This document shows, one piece after another, positions 6,217 through 12,658 of a stretch of 16,354 nucleotides of DNA (the stretch's first letter is position 1; every line of letters starts with the position of its first letter). The stretch is from ARS1285 sp039796495. GTDB lineage: Archaea; Nanobdellota; Nanobdellia; Pacearchaeales; GW2011-AR1. The notes beneath the pieces are model-generated. The model searched no databases. It was not told the origin of the DNA and was given only the letters and a program-made list of their open reading frames with translations. The stretch lies in NCBI GenBank assembly GCA_039796495.1, contig JBDKJQ010000069.1, positions 1 through 16,354 of the forward strand. The letters are read 5' to 3'. The position numbers and the translations under genes are program-made.

Positions 6217-6537
6217 TTATCTTCCCATCGCCAGTTTATACACAACTCCGATCAGTGCTCCAATCAGACAGATAATAAGAATATTAACAACCACTGAAAA
6301 GCCATACAAAAACAGGGGATCACATCCTGCAAGGAGATTATATGCAGGTATTGTTTCAACCAAAAAATCCTTCGAAATAAAAACATAGAATGGAGAGGGC
6401 AAAAGAAGCGTGTTCAGCATGCATTCGCGTACCCGGCACTGCAACAATTGATAGATTACTCCAATGCCATATAAAATCACGACGACGTTAATGCCATAGA
6501 GCCAGTATAATTTTTTTTGTAGTTTATTTTTTTTCAT
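6217..6537 (-). CDS. Small two-TM membrane protein downstream of lysS
   Basis: This is a 106-residue protein with a Lys-rich N-terminus, a transmembrane segment at about 11-32 and another at about 79-101. The roughly 45-residue loop between them has C34, C39 and C72. I choose the ATG at 6537 because GAGGAG at 6545-6550 stands 7 nt upstream as a Shine-Dalgarno; the open frame could also begin at a TTG at 6552, which is part of that site. The start overlaps the 3' end of lysS by 14 nt, so the two are read from one transcript. With both ends Lys/Arg-rich, a cytoplasmic N- and C-terminus with an external loop is plausible. No family is recognised. Confidence 0.75.
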   Translation of the reverse strand: MKKNKLQKKLYWLYGINVVVILYGIGVIYQLLQCRVRECMLNTLLLPSPFYVFISKDFLVETIPAYNLLAGCDPLFLYGFSVVVNILIICLIGALIGVVYKLAMGR

Positions 6538-8017
6538 CTTTTTTCTCCTCAAGAATCTCCGGTTTCATAAATGGAAACAAAATGACATCACGTATAGAAG
6601 TCTGATTTGTGAAAAGCATAACTACTCTTTCTATACCCACTCCAACTCCACAAGCGGGAGGCATACCATGTTTGAGAGCAGTAACAAAATCTACATCAGT
6701 GGGCATTGTCTCTTTATTTCCCTTTTCTCTTTCTTTTTCTTGTTCTAAGAAGTTGGACTCTTGTAATAGTGGATCGCTTAGTTCTGAATACGCTCTAGCC
6801 AGTTCTAAACCTCCTACAAACGGCTGAAATACTTCTGCTTTGGTTGGATCTCCTCTTTTTGGTTTTGCTAATGGTGAGGATTCAATAGGATAGTCTATAA
6901 GAAAAGTCGGTTGGATTAATTTATTTCTGAAAAGCTTCATGAGCTCATCTGAGATATTTGTTTTTGTTATCCCATCAGTATTAATTCCATGTTTTCTTGC
7001 TATTTTAACTGCTTCTTGATCTGATTTTATCTTTGTGACGTCTTCGCCGAGATATTCCTTAATCGCCTTATCTATTGAGATTCGTTTCCATCTAGAGAGA
7101 TCTATTTTGTGGCCTTGATATTCAAATGTTGTCTTGCCAAAAACTTTTTTTGCAATATATTTCATAAATTCCTCAAAAAGATCCATGCCTTCTTCATATG
7201 ATGCATAAGATTGATACCATTCTATGGTCATATGTTCCGGATTGTGAGATCGATCTACACCCTCATTTCTAAATTTTTTTGTGATTTCATAAACTCTTTC
7301 AAATCCCCCGACTAAAGCTTTTTTAAGAGGAAGCTCTGGAGCAATACTAAGATAAACCTCTTGATCGTAAGCCTCAATATGAGTCTTGAAAGGTTTCGCT
7401 AAAGCGCCGCCATACACTGGCTGAAGGAGAGGAGTTTCTATCTCAATAAATTTATTTTCAGCCATAAACTCGCGCATTGCCTGTAAAATAACTGCTCTCG
7501 TTTCAAAAATTTCCTTCACCGCTGGATTCATGATAAAATCAAGATAGCGTTTTCTATACCGCTCTTCCTCGTCCTGTAGTCCGTGCCATTTTTCAGGCAA
7601 GGGCAGTAATGATTTTGACAGAACAGAACATTTTTTGACAAGGACTGAAATCTCGCCAGTTCGCGTCTTCATGACAATGCCCTCAACACCAATAATATCT
7701 CCATTGTCGACGTATTTTCTAAATAATTCAAAATCTTCTTTTTTTGTTTCCTCTTTCTGAAAAATGAGTTGGATTGTTCCCTGCGAATCCTGCATTGACA
7801 CAAAAATCAATTTTCCAAGATCGCGGATGGTCATGACTCTGCCGGCAACGACAACTTTATCCTTGCTCCGCTCATCATTTTTTAATTTCGTATGTGCTTC
7901 TTTAATATCAGAAGAATAATGTTTTACCGCAAACGTGTGCGGATATGGATTAACAATTTTGCGCAGCTCAGAGAGTTTTCGCTTTCGTTCATTGACAATA
8001 AGTTCGCCGCGTCCCAT
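6524..8017 (-). CDS. lysS: Class II lysyl-tRNA synthetase
   Basis: This 497-residue enzyme charges tRNA-Lys with lysine. The N-terminal OB-fold anticodon-binding domain spans about 55-135 (V-V-V-A-G-R-V-M-T-I-R-D-L-G-K-L). The catalytic core follows. Motif 1 is at about 182-205 (R-E-F-M...I-E-I-E-T-P-L-L-Q-P). Motif 2 is at about 239-268 (F-E-R-V-Y-E-I-T-K-K-F-R-N-E-G...H-N-P-E-H). Motif 3 is at about 457-483 (G-V-G-V-G-I-E-R-V-V-M-L...I-R-D-V-I-L-F-P). Length and order match bacterial and eukaryotic class II LysRS; many euryarchaea instead use a class I enzyme. The gene overlaps the downstream membrane-protein gene. Confidence 0.97.
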   Translation of the reverse strand: MGRGELIVNERKRKLSELRKIVNPYPHTFAVKHYSSDIKEAHTKLKNDERSKDKVVVAGRVMTIRDLGKLIFVSMQDSQGTIQLIFQKEETKKEDFELFRKYVDNGDIIGVEGIVMKTRTGEISVLVKKCSVLSKSLLPLPEKWHGLQDEEERYRKRYLDFIMNPAVKEIFETRAVILQAMREFMAENKFIEIETPLLQPVYGGALAKPFKTHIEAYDQEVYLSIAPELPLKKALVGGFERVYEITKKFRNEGVDRSHNPEHMTIEWYQSYASYEEGMDLFEEFMKYIAKKVFGKTTFEYQGHKIDLSRWKRISIDKAIKEYLGEDVTKIKSDQEAVKIARKHGINTDGITKTNISDELMKLFRNKLIQPTFLIDYPIESSPLAKPKRGDPTKAEVFQPFVGGLELARAYSELSDPLLQESNFLEQEKEREKGNKETMPTDVDFVTALKHGMPPACGVGVGIERVVMLFTNQTSIRDVILFPFMKPEILEEKKDEKK

Positions 8018-8066
8018 ATATAATAGTAATATACACCTTTTATGATAATAAAAGGGAAAAAATAGT

Positions 8067-8079
8067 TTAAATATATTGC
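8067..8079 (-). promoter_or_regulatory. Probable lysS promoter
   Basis: Read on the minus strand, ATATATTTAAAC is the best TATA-like element upstream of lysS. It would start transcription near 8047 and leave a leader of about 30 nt containing AAGGTG. Unlike most neighbours, this gene does not look leaderless. Confidence 0.4.
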
Positions 8080-8100
8080 TGAATCTGAGTAAAGAATATT

Positions 8101-8373
8101 TTATATTCGTACTATCCTAAAATCCCGAAAATCCTGGTGCTTTGTTTCCTGCACTTCAACATTTTTTATCTTTGAATGTGGATAGCCCACTCTGCACACT
8201 TCCAAAAATTTGTTGACTTTATCATCAATCCCCTCGGCAAAAACCTCAACTCGACCATCAGAAAGATTTCGTACATATCCCCGCACACCAATAATATCTG
8301 CCTGCTCCTTGATAAATTGCCGAAACGAAACGCCCTGCACCGTCCCTGAAATATAAATTTTGTAAGTCTTCAT
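8101..8373 (-). CDS. acyP: Acylphosphatase
   Basis: This 90-residue enzyme hydrolyses acyl phosphates. The family fold is evident: K-I-Y-I-S-G-T-V-Q-G-V-S-F-R-Q-F (5-20) with catalytic Arg18, then G-Y-V-R-N-L-S-D-G-R-V-E-V (32-44) with catalytic Asn36. Ser16 takes the place of the usual Gly in G-V-G-[FY]-R. I choose the ATG at 8373, because it gives the standard acylphosphatase length. The frame stays open upstream, but that extension overlaps the promoter and another gene and has no family support. It is monocistronic, with a TATA box at 8401-8412. Confidence 0.93.
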   Translation of the reverse strand: MKTYKIYISGTVQGVSFRQFIKEQADIIGVRGYVRNLSDGRVEVFAEGIDDKVNKFLEVCRVGYPHSKIKNVEVQETKHQDFRDFRIVRI

Positions 8374-8400
8374 GTGATATCTATCCTTACAACAAAGAAC

Positions 8401-8412
8401 TATTATAAAAGG
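8401..8412 (-). promoter_or_regulatory. TATA box for acylphosphatase
   Basis: On the minus strand, CCTTTTATAATA is centred about 33 nt before the ATG at 8373, predicting a leader of only a few bases. The upstream end of the element touches the stop region of the preceding gene. Confidence 0.5.
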
Positions 8413-8413
8413 T

Positions 8414-8752
8414 TTATGACGAAGAAGGATATGATTCTCGGACAGAAAAATGCTCCTGGGGTGACAGGGAGTTGTACGCGTCAGCAAGTTGATGAGCGTG
8501 AAGAGAAGAAGCTTCGTGAAAGCAATCAACAGTTCTTAAATCAAATCGTATTTTTATAGGCATGCCATATCCTCTTCTGTCAAGACACATAACAGTTGGA
8601 TTGGTGTTAAAGAAAACAGAATAGCCAAGATCGCGGAAATGTTGATCAACTAAATGTTCCATTCGCCTGGGGGGAGGTTCAAGAATTTCCTCTTTAGAAT
8701 TACCATTAGAAATATTATTTGTGGCGCGCCGGTAAGTGTCTTCTTCTGTCAT
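8414..8752 (-). CDS. Hypothetical protein, 112 aa
   Basis: This is an open frame of 112 codons that begins M-T-E-E-D-T-Y-R-R-A. It has a disordered-looking N-terminal third (N-G-N-S-K-E-E-I-L-E-P-P-P-R-R), then a segment R-D-L-G-Y-S-V-F-F-N-T-N-P-T-V...M-P-I-K-I-R-F-D-L that looks like two or three strands, and a C-terminal His-containing helix. It fills the space between trmY and the acylphosphatase promoter, and no better ORF covers the region on either strand. I do not recognise a family. An internal ATG at 8662 is an alternative start. Confidence 0.6.
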   Translation of the reverse strand: MTEEDTYRRATNNISNGNSKEEILEPPPRRMEHLVDQHFRDLGYSVFFNTNPTVMCLDRRGYGMPIKIRFDLRTVDCFHEASSLHAHQLADAYNSLSPQEHFSVRESYPSSS

Positions 8753-8791
8753 TCTTATTAAAAAATTAATAAAAAATAAAGCGAAATAAAC

Positions 8792-8802
8792 TTTTTAAAC
8801 GT
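8792..8802 (-). promoter_or_regulatory. Possible promoter for the gene at 8414-8752
   Basis: On the minus strand, CGTTTAAAAAG lies about 45 nt before the ATG, and a second T/A-rich element (8767-8779) lies at leaderless distance. Either could serve. The whole 8753-8838 gap is extremely A/T-rich, and its T-runs on the minus strand could also end the trmY transcript. Confidence 0.35.
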
Positions 8803-8838
8803 TTTTATTTTTTTCTTTGTATATTTTTTGTACAAAAA

Positions 8839-9417
8839 TCAGGGAAAATCTCTTGTATCAAGCTCGTGATGCATGACAACAACACAGTGCGATGCAAAAT
8901 AAGTCTTCTTGCCAATTGAAATCCGTTCTTTAAATTGTTTCATTTCTTTTTTTGGCAAACCTTCATGATCCCCTAGTACAAAAACACCTCGAGCAAGTTC
9001 ATCATTCGAAAAATCCCTGATAAACTTCCCTTTCCCGTCGAGAATATAGATAGATTTGTCTTCCGCAATAAGTTCATCAGCAAGCTTGGAAAAGCTTTTT
9101 TTCTCAATAAAACAACCAGGGAAAATTTCAGTTTTCTTTCCTTCACGGCATTTGTACAGCATGCGTTTTATTAAACCAGCAACATCTTTTTTGCTGATTG
9201 GCATATCAGGATTGGAAACAAATTCAAGGTGCATCGGCGGATTCGGAGGTCCGTTAAAAATTAAATGAAGTCGAACATGTTCCCGCAACTTATGAGAAAG
9301 AAACAAAGCTGAAATAATAACATTAATCACAATATCCATTCGCCCTGCTTTCATCAAGTCATCGCCGAAATTCCCGCTTGTCCTTGCCTTCTGTGAAAAA
9401 TAAATAAACTCGCGCAT
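8839..9417 (-). CDS. trmY: tRNA (pseudouridine(54)-N(1))-methyltransferase TrmY
   Basis: This 192-residue SPOUT-class methyltransferase converts pseudouridine-54 in the T-loop of archaeal tRNAs to N1-methylpseudouridine using S-adenosylmethionine. Family marks include M-R-E-F-I-Y-F-S-Q-K-A-R-T-S-G-N-F (1-17), A-L-F-L-S-H-K-L-R (37-45), F-N-G-P-P-N-P-P (54-61), and the knot segment F-V-L-G-D-H-E-G-L-P (146-155) that binds SAM, then S-H-C-V-V-V-M-H-H-E-L-D near the C-terminus. Length is normal for the family. A TATA box stands 24 nt before the ATG. Confidence 0.93.
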   Translation of the reverse strand: MREFIYFSQKARTSGNFGDDLMKAGRMDIVINVIISALFLSHKLREHVRLHLIFNGPPNPPMHLEFVSNPDMPISKKDVAGLIKRMLYKCREGKKTEIFPGCFIEKKSFSKLADELIAEDKSIYILDGKGKFIRDFSNDELARGVFVLGDHEGLPKKEMKQFKERISIGKKTYFASHCVVVMHHELDTRDFP

Positions 9418-9436
9418 ACAAAGAGAAGAAAAAGTG

Positions 9437-9445
9437 GTTTAAAGA
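9437..9445 (-). promoter_or_regulatory. TATA box (leaderless) for trmY
   Basis: On the minus strand, CTTTAAACC is centred at 9441, 24 nt before the ATG at 9417. It lies immediately after the stop codon of the upstream small membrane-protein gene. Confidence 0.6.
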
Positions 9446-9446
9446 A

Positions 9447-9668
9447 TTATCTTTTCAAATAACTTCCGATACCATACGCAATACTTAATGCTCCTCCTCC
9501 CACCATTCCTAATTTTCCTAAATTCGTCAGAAACTCTTTCGCTGGCTCATAATCAAGACCAATTTCCGGACCATAATGCCCTGCTAAATAAGAAACAACA
9601 CTTACAGCTAAAATACCCAGTGATTTTTCTAATTTACCTATGCTTCTTCTATATTCTTTATTTGTCAT
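9447..9668 (-). CDS. Small membrane protein, 73 aa
   Basis: After a charged N-terminus (K-E-Y-R-R-S-I-G-K-L-E-K) come two hydrophobic segments at about 17-31 and 52-70, joined by G-P-E-I-G-L-D-Y-E-P-A-K-E-F-L. The second is glycine-rich (M-V-G-G-G-A-L-S-I-A-Y-G-I-G). The start is supported by a TATA box 27 nt upstream. The function is unknown. Tight positioning before the trmY promoter suggests a separate transcript. Confidence 0.7.
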   Translation of the reverse strand: MTNKEYRRSIGKLEKSLGILAVSVVSYLAGHYGPEIGLDYEPAKEFLTNLGKLGMVGGGALSIAYGIGSYLKR

Positions 9669-9690
9669 TGAAAGATGATTAATCCATTAT

Positions 9691-9699
9691 TTTATAAAT
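9691..9699 (-). promoter_or_regulatory. TATA box (leaderless) for the 73-aa membrane protein
   Basis: On the minus strand, ATTTATAAA is centred at 9695, 27 nt before the ATG at 9668. Confidence 0.6.
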
Positions 9700-9720
9700 A
9701 TTTGTGTTACTGAAATTTTT

Positions 9721-10422
9721 TCAAACCTCTCCTTTCAAATACTTCTTCCTCACTTCTTCATCAAACTTTTCAATCGCATAGCGCAGCATCGTTCTCGGCA
9801 TATCCCGATAATGCCGCCTCAAAAATTCTTTCAGGGCGCGAACATCTCGCTTTCCAACTTCCCGCAACATCCAGCCAACTGCTTTTTGTATAAGGTCATG
9901 TTTATCCGTTAATAGCATCTCAGCAATTTTTAACGTATCGTCAAACTGATTATGTCTGATAAAGGCAAATGTTGAGACAATTGAGATCCTTCTTTCCCAC
10001 AAATTTTTTGAAACAGCAAGTTGATACAACACTTCTCGTTTCTTATCAAGTAAAAATTCACCGACAATTTTATCCGCAGACAGATCCACTAGATCCCAAT
10101 TATTTACCCGCTGTATGTTCTTAAGATAAAACTCAAATATTTTTTCCCGTTCAGATTCATCTCCCCTCTTAAATTTCTCCACCAAAATCAACAAGGCAAC
10201 CTGCCTTTTTTCATGAACAACATCTTCCAATAATTTTTTTATCGATGGAAAATCAAGAGAAACAAACGATCGTGCAATAGTTCTTATTTGATGAACCGTC
10301 AATCCTATAAACACATCTCCTTCGCCATACTGCCCTTTTCCTGTTTTAAAAAACCGTGCAGAAATTATGGCACGTGAAGCATTCGCATACTTCTGTAATT
10401 CCTGTTCCAGTCTGGTGAGCAT
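9721..10422 (-). CDS. AlkD-like DNA alkylation repair protein (HEAT repeats)
   Basis: This 233-residue all-helical protein belongs to the AlkD/DNA alkylation repair family, monofunctional glycosylases that excise bulky or cationic alkylated bases without flipping them. R-V-N-N-W-D-L-V-D-L-S-A-D-K-I-V-G (105-121) holds Trp109 and Asp113, the positions used by Bacillus cereus AlkD. Further marks are L-W-E-R-R-I-S-I-V-S (141-150), L-I-Q-K-A-V-G-W-M-L-R-E-V-G (177-190) with Trp184, and F-L-R-R-H-Y-R-D-M-P-R-T (200-211). All key residues are present, so activity is predicted. The gene starts 2 nt after the stop of a second AlkD-like gene and ends the ribosomal operon. Confidence 0.92.
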   Translation of the reverse strand: MLTRLEQELQKYANASRAIISARFFKTGKGQYGEGDVFIGLTVHQIRTIARSFVSLDFPSIKKLLEDVVHEKRQVALLILVEKFKRGDESEREKIFEFYLKNIQRVNNWDLVDLSADKIVGEFLLDKKREVLYQLAVSKNLWERRISIVSTFAFIRHNQFDDTLKIAEMLLTDKHDLIQKAVGWMLREVGKRDVRALKEFLRRHYRDMPRTMLRYAIEKFDEEVRKKYLKGEV

Positions 10423-10424
10423 TC

Positions 10425-11135
10425 TTAAGAAAGAACACGCGCATTATTAAGTTTTTTCAGTCCCCGCATTTTCCGCAATTCTTTCATCCGCTGCGTGCTT
10501 GCAATAAAAATATATTCCGGCATGTCAGTATGATGCAACATGAATTTTTTAAGAGCATCTTTTTTTGTTCTTCCGACACGAGTAAGTATCGCCACAATGA
10601 TTTTCTGTACATATCGATCTTTATCACTAATCGTGTGCTCAATAATTGCAAGCATGAACAAAACATCTCGTCCTTCTTTCTGCAGGATATGATAACAACT
10701 TATCAGCGAAATGCGCCGTATCCAGATAGAGGAATGAGAAGATAGTTTCAATAATTCTTTCTTAAATGTCGGATATTTCACATAAAAATAAGAAAGAAGT
10801 TCTCCCATACAGTCAGCCTCATCAAAACTCTTTATATCTTTGAGTTTTCCTTTGAGAAAATGCCAAGTTTTCATGTCAAAATCATCATGATACAACTCCA
10901 ATGCATGAATTGCAAGACTCCGCTCACCATTTGATCCTGAATTCCACAGGCGATTAAAAATCCGATAAAAATCATGGAGCGAATATTCCTCATGAAATTT
11001 CACCGCCATGACATTCATCTCAGGCAGTTTGTCCTTGTAAAAACCATGCGTGTTCTTGATGTATTTTTTTACATCATGAAAGAATTCTTTGTTTGCCAGT
11101 TTCTGAAGCGGCTTGGCAGCGATGAGTTTCTTCAT
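10425..11135 (-). CDS. Divergent AlkD-like HEAT-repeat paralogue, active site altered
   Basis: This 236-residue protein aligns by eye with the AlkD family member downstream: K-S-F-D-E-A-D-C-M-G (102-111), S-I-W-I-R-R-I-S-L-I-S (136-146), R-Y-V-Q-K-I-I-V-A-I-L-T-R-V-G-R (174-189) and F-M-L-H-H-T-D-M-P-E (198-207). The catalytic Trp is Phe104 here, while the Asp four residues on (D108) remains. The second active-site Trp is Ala182. It may therefore bind damaged DNA or another nucleic acid without normal excision, or have changed specificity. It starts directly against the L31e stop, with no intergenic base. Confidence 0.82.
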   Translation of the reverse strand: MKKLIAAKPLQKLANKEFFHDVKKYIKNTHGFYKDKLPEMNVMAVKFHEEYSLHDFYRIFNRLWNSGSNGERSLAIHALELYHDDFDMKTWHFLKGKLKDIKSFDEADCMGELLSYFYVKYPTFKKELLKLSSHSSIWIRRISLISCYHILQKEGRDVLFMLAIIEHTISDKDRYVQKIIVAILTRVGRTKKDALKKFMLHHTDMPEYIFIASTQRMKELRKMRGLKKLNNARVLS

Positions 11136-11693
11136 TTATTTTTTCAGCGCAGTTCGATGATACGTCGGCTCTTTCACGCGAGAAACATGTTTGGATTCTT
11201 TTGCCGCATCTTTAGCCAGCTTCATACTTTCTTCTTTTGCTGCTTCCTCTTTTTCTTTTACTTCTGTGGAAACCTCACTCTTTTTTTCTTCCTCTTTTAT
11301 TTTTGTTTCACCCTTCTTTTTTTCTGCAATTTTTTTACCGCTTGATCTGAACTTTTCATGCTTTCCTTTCAGATAAACAACGTGTGGTGGAACATCCGCA
11401 AGTTCAACGCGTACAGTATCATCGTCAAATTTCTTTGCTTTTACTTTAATTTTCGCAGGAGGTTTCTTCATGCCCCTGAATCGTATCTCATTATTCAAAT
11501 ATATGTCCACTTTTATTTTTCTTAGGTCTCGATCATAAATTTTCATATGCTGTGCGATAAATTCTTTCAAGGTCTTAACAGCTTTGTTCGCCCGTTTATA
11601 TTGTGCAACCTTCAGCCATCCTGCCCGCAATGGCACAACATATTCTCTTTCGAGAATCATTTTCGCTTCTTGTTTTTTTTCTGTTTTTGCCAT
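11136..11693 (-). CDS. rpl31e: 50S ribosomal protein L31e with a long charged C-terminal tail
   Basis: Residues about 13-110 are L31e: L-E-R-E-Y-V-V-P-L-R (14-23), R-A-N-K-A-V-K-T-L-K-E-F-I-A-Q-H-M (34-50), L-N-N-E-I-R-F-R-G-M-K-K-P-P-A-K-I-K-V-K (66-85). The protein binds 23S rRNA near the polypeptide exit tunnel. The total of 185 residues is far above the usual 80-120. Residues 111-185 are a low-complexity Lys/Glu/Ala tail likely to be disordered. The start lies 7 nt after the L39e stop, and the stop abuts the AlkD-like gene, so this is the middle of one operon. Confidence 0.93.
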   Translation of the reverse strand: MAKTEKKQEAKMILEREYVVPLRAGWLKVAQYKRANKAVKTLKEFIAQHMKIYDRDLRKIKVDIYLNNEIRFRGMKKPPAKIKVKAKKFDDDTVRVELADVPPHVVYLKGKHEKFRSSGKKIAEKKKGETKIKEEEKKSEVSTEVKEKEEAAKEESMKLAKDAAKESKHVSRVKEPTYHRTALKK

Positions 11694-11699
11694 ATCAAT

Positions 11700-11915
11700 T
11701 TATCCTAAATGCTGTTTCCGTGCTCTTCGTGGTTTAATTTTTAATTTTGTTCGTCGCCAGTGTCGTCGGGTAGAGGTAATAGCTGAAGGATGAACTCTTT
11801 TTCCCTTGCCGAATTTTTTCAGCACAACCCACACCGGTGCCCACTTCGTCCGCTTGTTCGCCTTGCTCAATTTAATTTTCTTCTGATATTTTCTTTTATG
11901 GTATGGAGTAATCAT
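11700..11915 (-). CDS. rpl39e: 50S ribosomal protein L39e
   Basis: This is a 71-residue basic protein. K-K-I-K-L-S-K-A-N-K-R (12-22), A-P-V-W-V-V-L-K (26-33) and R-R-H-W-R-R-T-K-L-K-I (50-60) are the L39e core, which lines the exit tunnel. It is longer than the usual 50-51 residues by an N-terminal M-I-T-P-Y-H-K-R-K, a short insertion G-K-R-V-H-P-S-A-I-T-S-T, and a basic C-terminal tail. The ATG overlaps the TGA of the upstream 25-residue mini-ORF (ATGA), so initiation is probably coupled to its translation. The first nine codons are duplicated upstream. Confidence 0.92.
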   Translation of the reverse strand: MITPYHKRKYQKKIKLSKANKRTKWAPVWVVLKKFGKGKRVHPSAITSTRRHWRRTKLKIKPRRARKQHLG

Positions 11916-11993
11916 TGTAGTGTAGCTCCTAAAAGAAAAGACTGAAAATTTATTTTCATGGATTTTCTTTTATGGTAGGGGGTTATCATTGTA
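11888..11993 (-). repeat. Tandem duplication at the S19e/L39e junction (74-nt period)
   Basis: Copies at 11888-11919 and 11962-11993 match at 29 of 32 positions. Each spans the ATGA stop/start overlap plus the first nine L39e codons. Weaker similarity continues on both sides: GGAG before the ATG, and A-rich codons after the repeat. That suggests the unit was about 74 nt and has partly decayed. All three mismatches are third-codon-position changes that leave M-I-T-P-Y-H-K-R-K intact. Confidence 0.85.
11912..11989 (-). CDS. 25-aa chimeric mini-ORF between S19e and L39e
   Basis: The frame begins at the ATG at 11989, which overlaps the S19e TGA, and ends at a TGA overlapping the L39e ATG. It encodes M-I-T-P-Y-H-K-R-K, identical to the L39e N-terminus, then a linker, then F-L-L-G-A-T-L-Q, which resembles the S19e C-terminus F-L-E-G-V-Q. 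A tandem duplication of the gene junction explains both halves. Double ATGA coupling means ribosomes leaving S19e probably read it before starting L39e. It may be only a coupling device. Whether a stable peptide is made is unknown. Confidence 0.5.
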   Translation of the reverse strand: MITPYHKRKSMKINFQSFLLGATLQ

Positions 11994-12411
11994 CTCCCTC
12001 CAAAAATTCTTTTCCCTGTTTTGTTAATTGTCTGCCAAATCGTTTTCCTTTCAAAACTTTTTCAAGTAAGCCCGCTTTCTCTGACTGCTGCAGAATCACT
12101 CTGATAATTTTTCCAGAACCTTTCTTGAATTTTGATGGCTTCATGCCTCGGTTTTGCTTGCTTCCGTATCGAGTCTTCAACCGGTTCACACCGACGACTT
12201 TATGGACATAAATTTGTCGCAGGATGCTCGCAGCCCGTTTATGCCAGAAATCAACTTCCTGCGGCGGTCGTTGCTTGCTCACACCAGTCTTCACATACAA
12301 ACTCCATTCCGGCTGCTTAAATTCCTCAAGCTTTTTCAGCGCCTCAGCTAATTTCTGATTATACACATCAGCAGGCATTTCATACACGCTTGAACTTTTC
12401 ATTGTTTTCAT
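11986..12411 (-). CDS. rps19e: 30S ribosomal protein S19e
   Basis: This 141-residue protein spans the full family: S-V-Y-E-M-P-A-D-V-Y (8-17), P-E-W-S-L-Y-V-K-T-G-V-S-K-Q-R-P-P (34-50), D-F-W-H-K-R-A-A-S-I-L-R-Q-I-Y (54-68), V-V-G-V-N-R-L-K-T-R-Y-G (72-83) and the C-terminal L-L-E-K...G-R-Q-L-T-K-Q-G-K-E-F-L-E (115-138). It is an archaeal/eukaryal 30S head protein. It heads an operon S19e - mini-ORF - L39e - L31e - two AlkD-like genes. Starts at 12411 or 12402 (Met4) are both possible. The promoter is probably the palindromic TATA at 12486, which gives a structured leader of about 55 nt. Confidence 0.95.
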   Translation of the reverse strand: MKTMKSSSVYEMPADVYNQKLAEALKKLEEFKQPEWSLYVKTGVSKQRPPQEVDFWHKRAASILRQIYVHKVVGVNRLKTRYGSKQNRGMKPSKFKKGSGKIIRVILQQSEKAGLLEKVLKGKRFGRQLTKQGKEFLEGVQ

Positions 12412-12425
12412 GTTTATAACAGGCC

Positions 12426-12458
12426 ATTCCTTGCGGAATTAGATAGTTCAGTTGAACT
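12426..12458 (-). promoter_or_regulatory. Two small hairpins in the S19e 5' leader
   Basis: On the minus strand, AGTTC-AACT-GAACT (12445-12458) and ATTCC-GCAA-GGAAT (12426-12439) can each form a 5-bp stem. The second is closed by GCAA, a GNRA tetraloop. They lie between the predicted transcription start near 12466 and the S19e ATG at 12411. They could form a ribosomal-protein autoregulatory leader or a binding site. Stems this short can also arise by chance. Confidence 0.4.
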
Positions 12459-12485
12459 TCAAACCTTTACATACTGAAGAAAAAG

Positions 12486-12497
12486 GATTTATAAATC
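12486..12497. promoter_or_regulatory. Palindromic TATA element, probable S19e operon promoter
   Basis: GATTTATAAATC is a perfect 12-bp palindrome. Acting on the minus strand it would start the S19e operon near 12466. The oppositely directed gene at 12542 has its own TATA-like box at 12511-12520. Confidence 0.5.
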
Positions 12498-12510
12498 TTC
12501 GCCACCCGAA

Positions 12511-12520
12511 AATTTAAATA
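12511..12520 (+). promoter_or_regulatory. TATA box (leaderless) for the small ORF at 12542
   Basis: AATTTAAATA is centred near 12515-12516, about 26 nt before the ATG at 12542, the spacing seen at other leaderless genes here. The out-of-frame ATG at 12529 is too close to the box. Confidence 0.55.
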
Positions 12521-12541
12521 GACTCAATATGTTACCCTTTA

Positions 12542-12658
12542 ATGATAATAACAGATAAACAGATATTGGAAAACGCTGAAATGTTTGAATACGTAAAAGA
12601 AAGAGCATCTGAACGAGATACAATACTCTTTCAAAATAAATCATTACTCTCTGCATGA
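12542..12658 (+). CDS. Small ORF, 38 aa, coupled to the downstream gene
   Basis: The ATG at 12542 sits 26 nt after a TATA box, and the TGA at 12656-12658 overlaps the next ATG (ATGA). The product starts M-I-I-T-D-K-Q-I-L-E-N-A-E-M-F and looks like one charged amphipathic helix followed by a short tail. Promoter spacing and ATGA coupling support it as a real translated leader gene. No family is recognised. It could be a small partner of the next protein, or a coupling leader. Confidence 0.55.
   Translation: MIITDKQILENAEMFEYVKERASERDTILFQNKSLLSA

Noticed and set aside
8374..8529. 52-residue N-terminal extension of acylphosphatase, and an opposite-strand ORF at 8374-8559
   Set aside because: The family begins at the Met at 8373. 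The extension covers the promoter and the end of another gene, and the opposite ORF is low-complexity shadow sequence.
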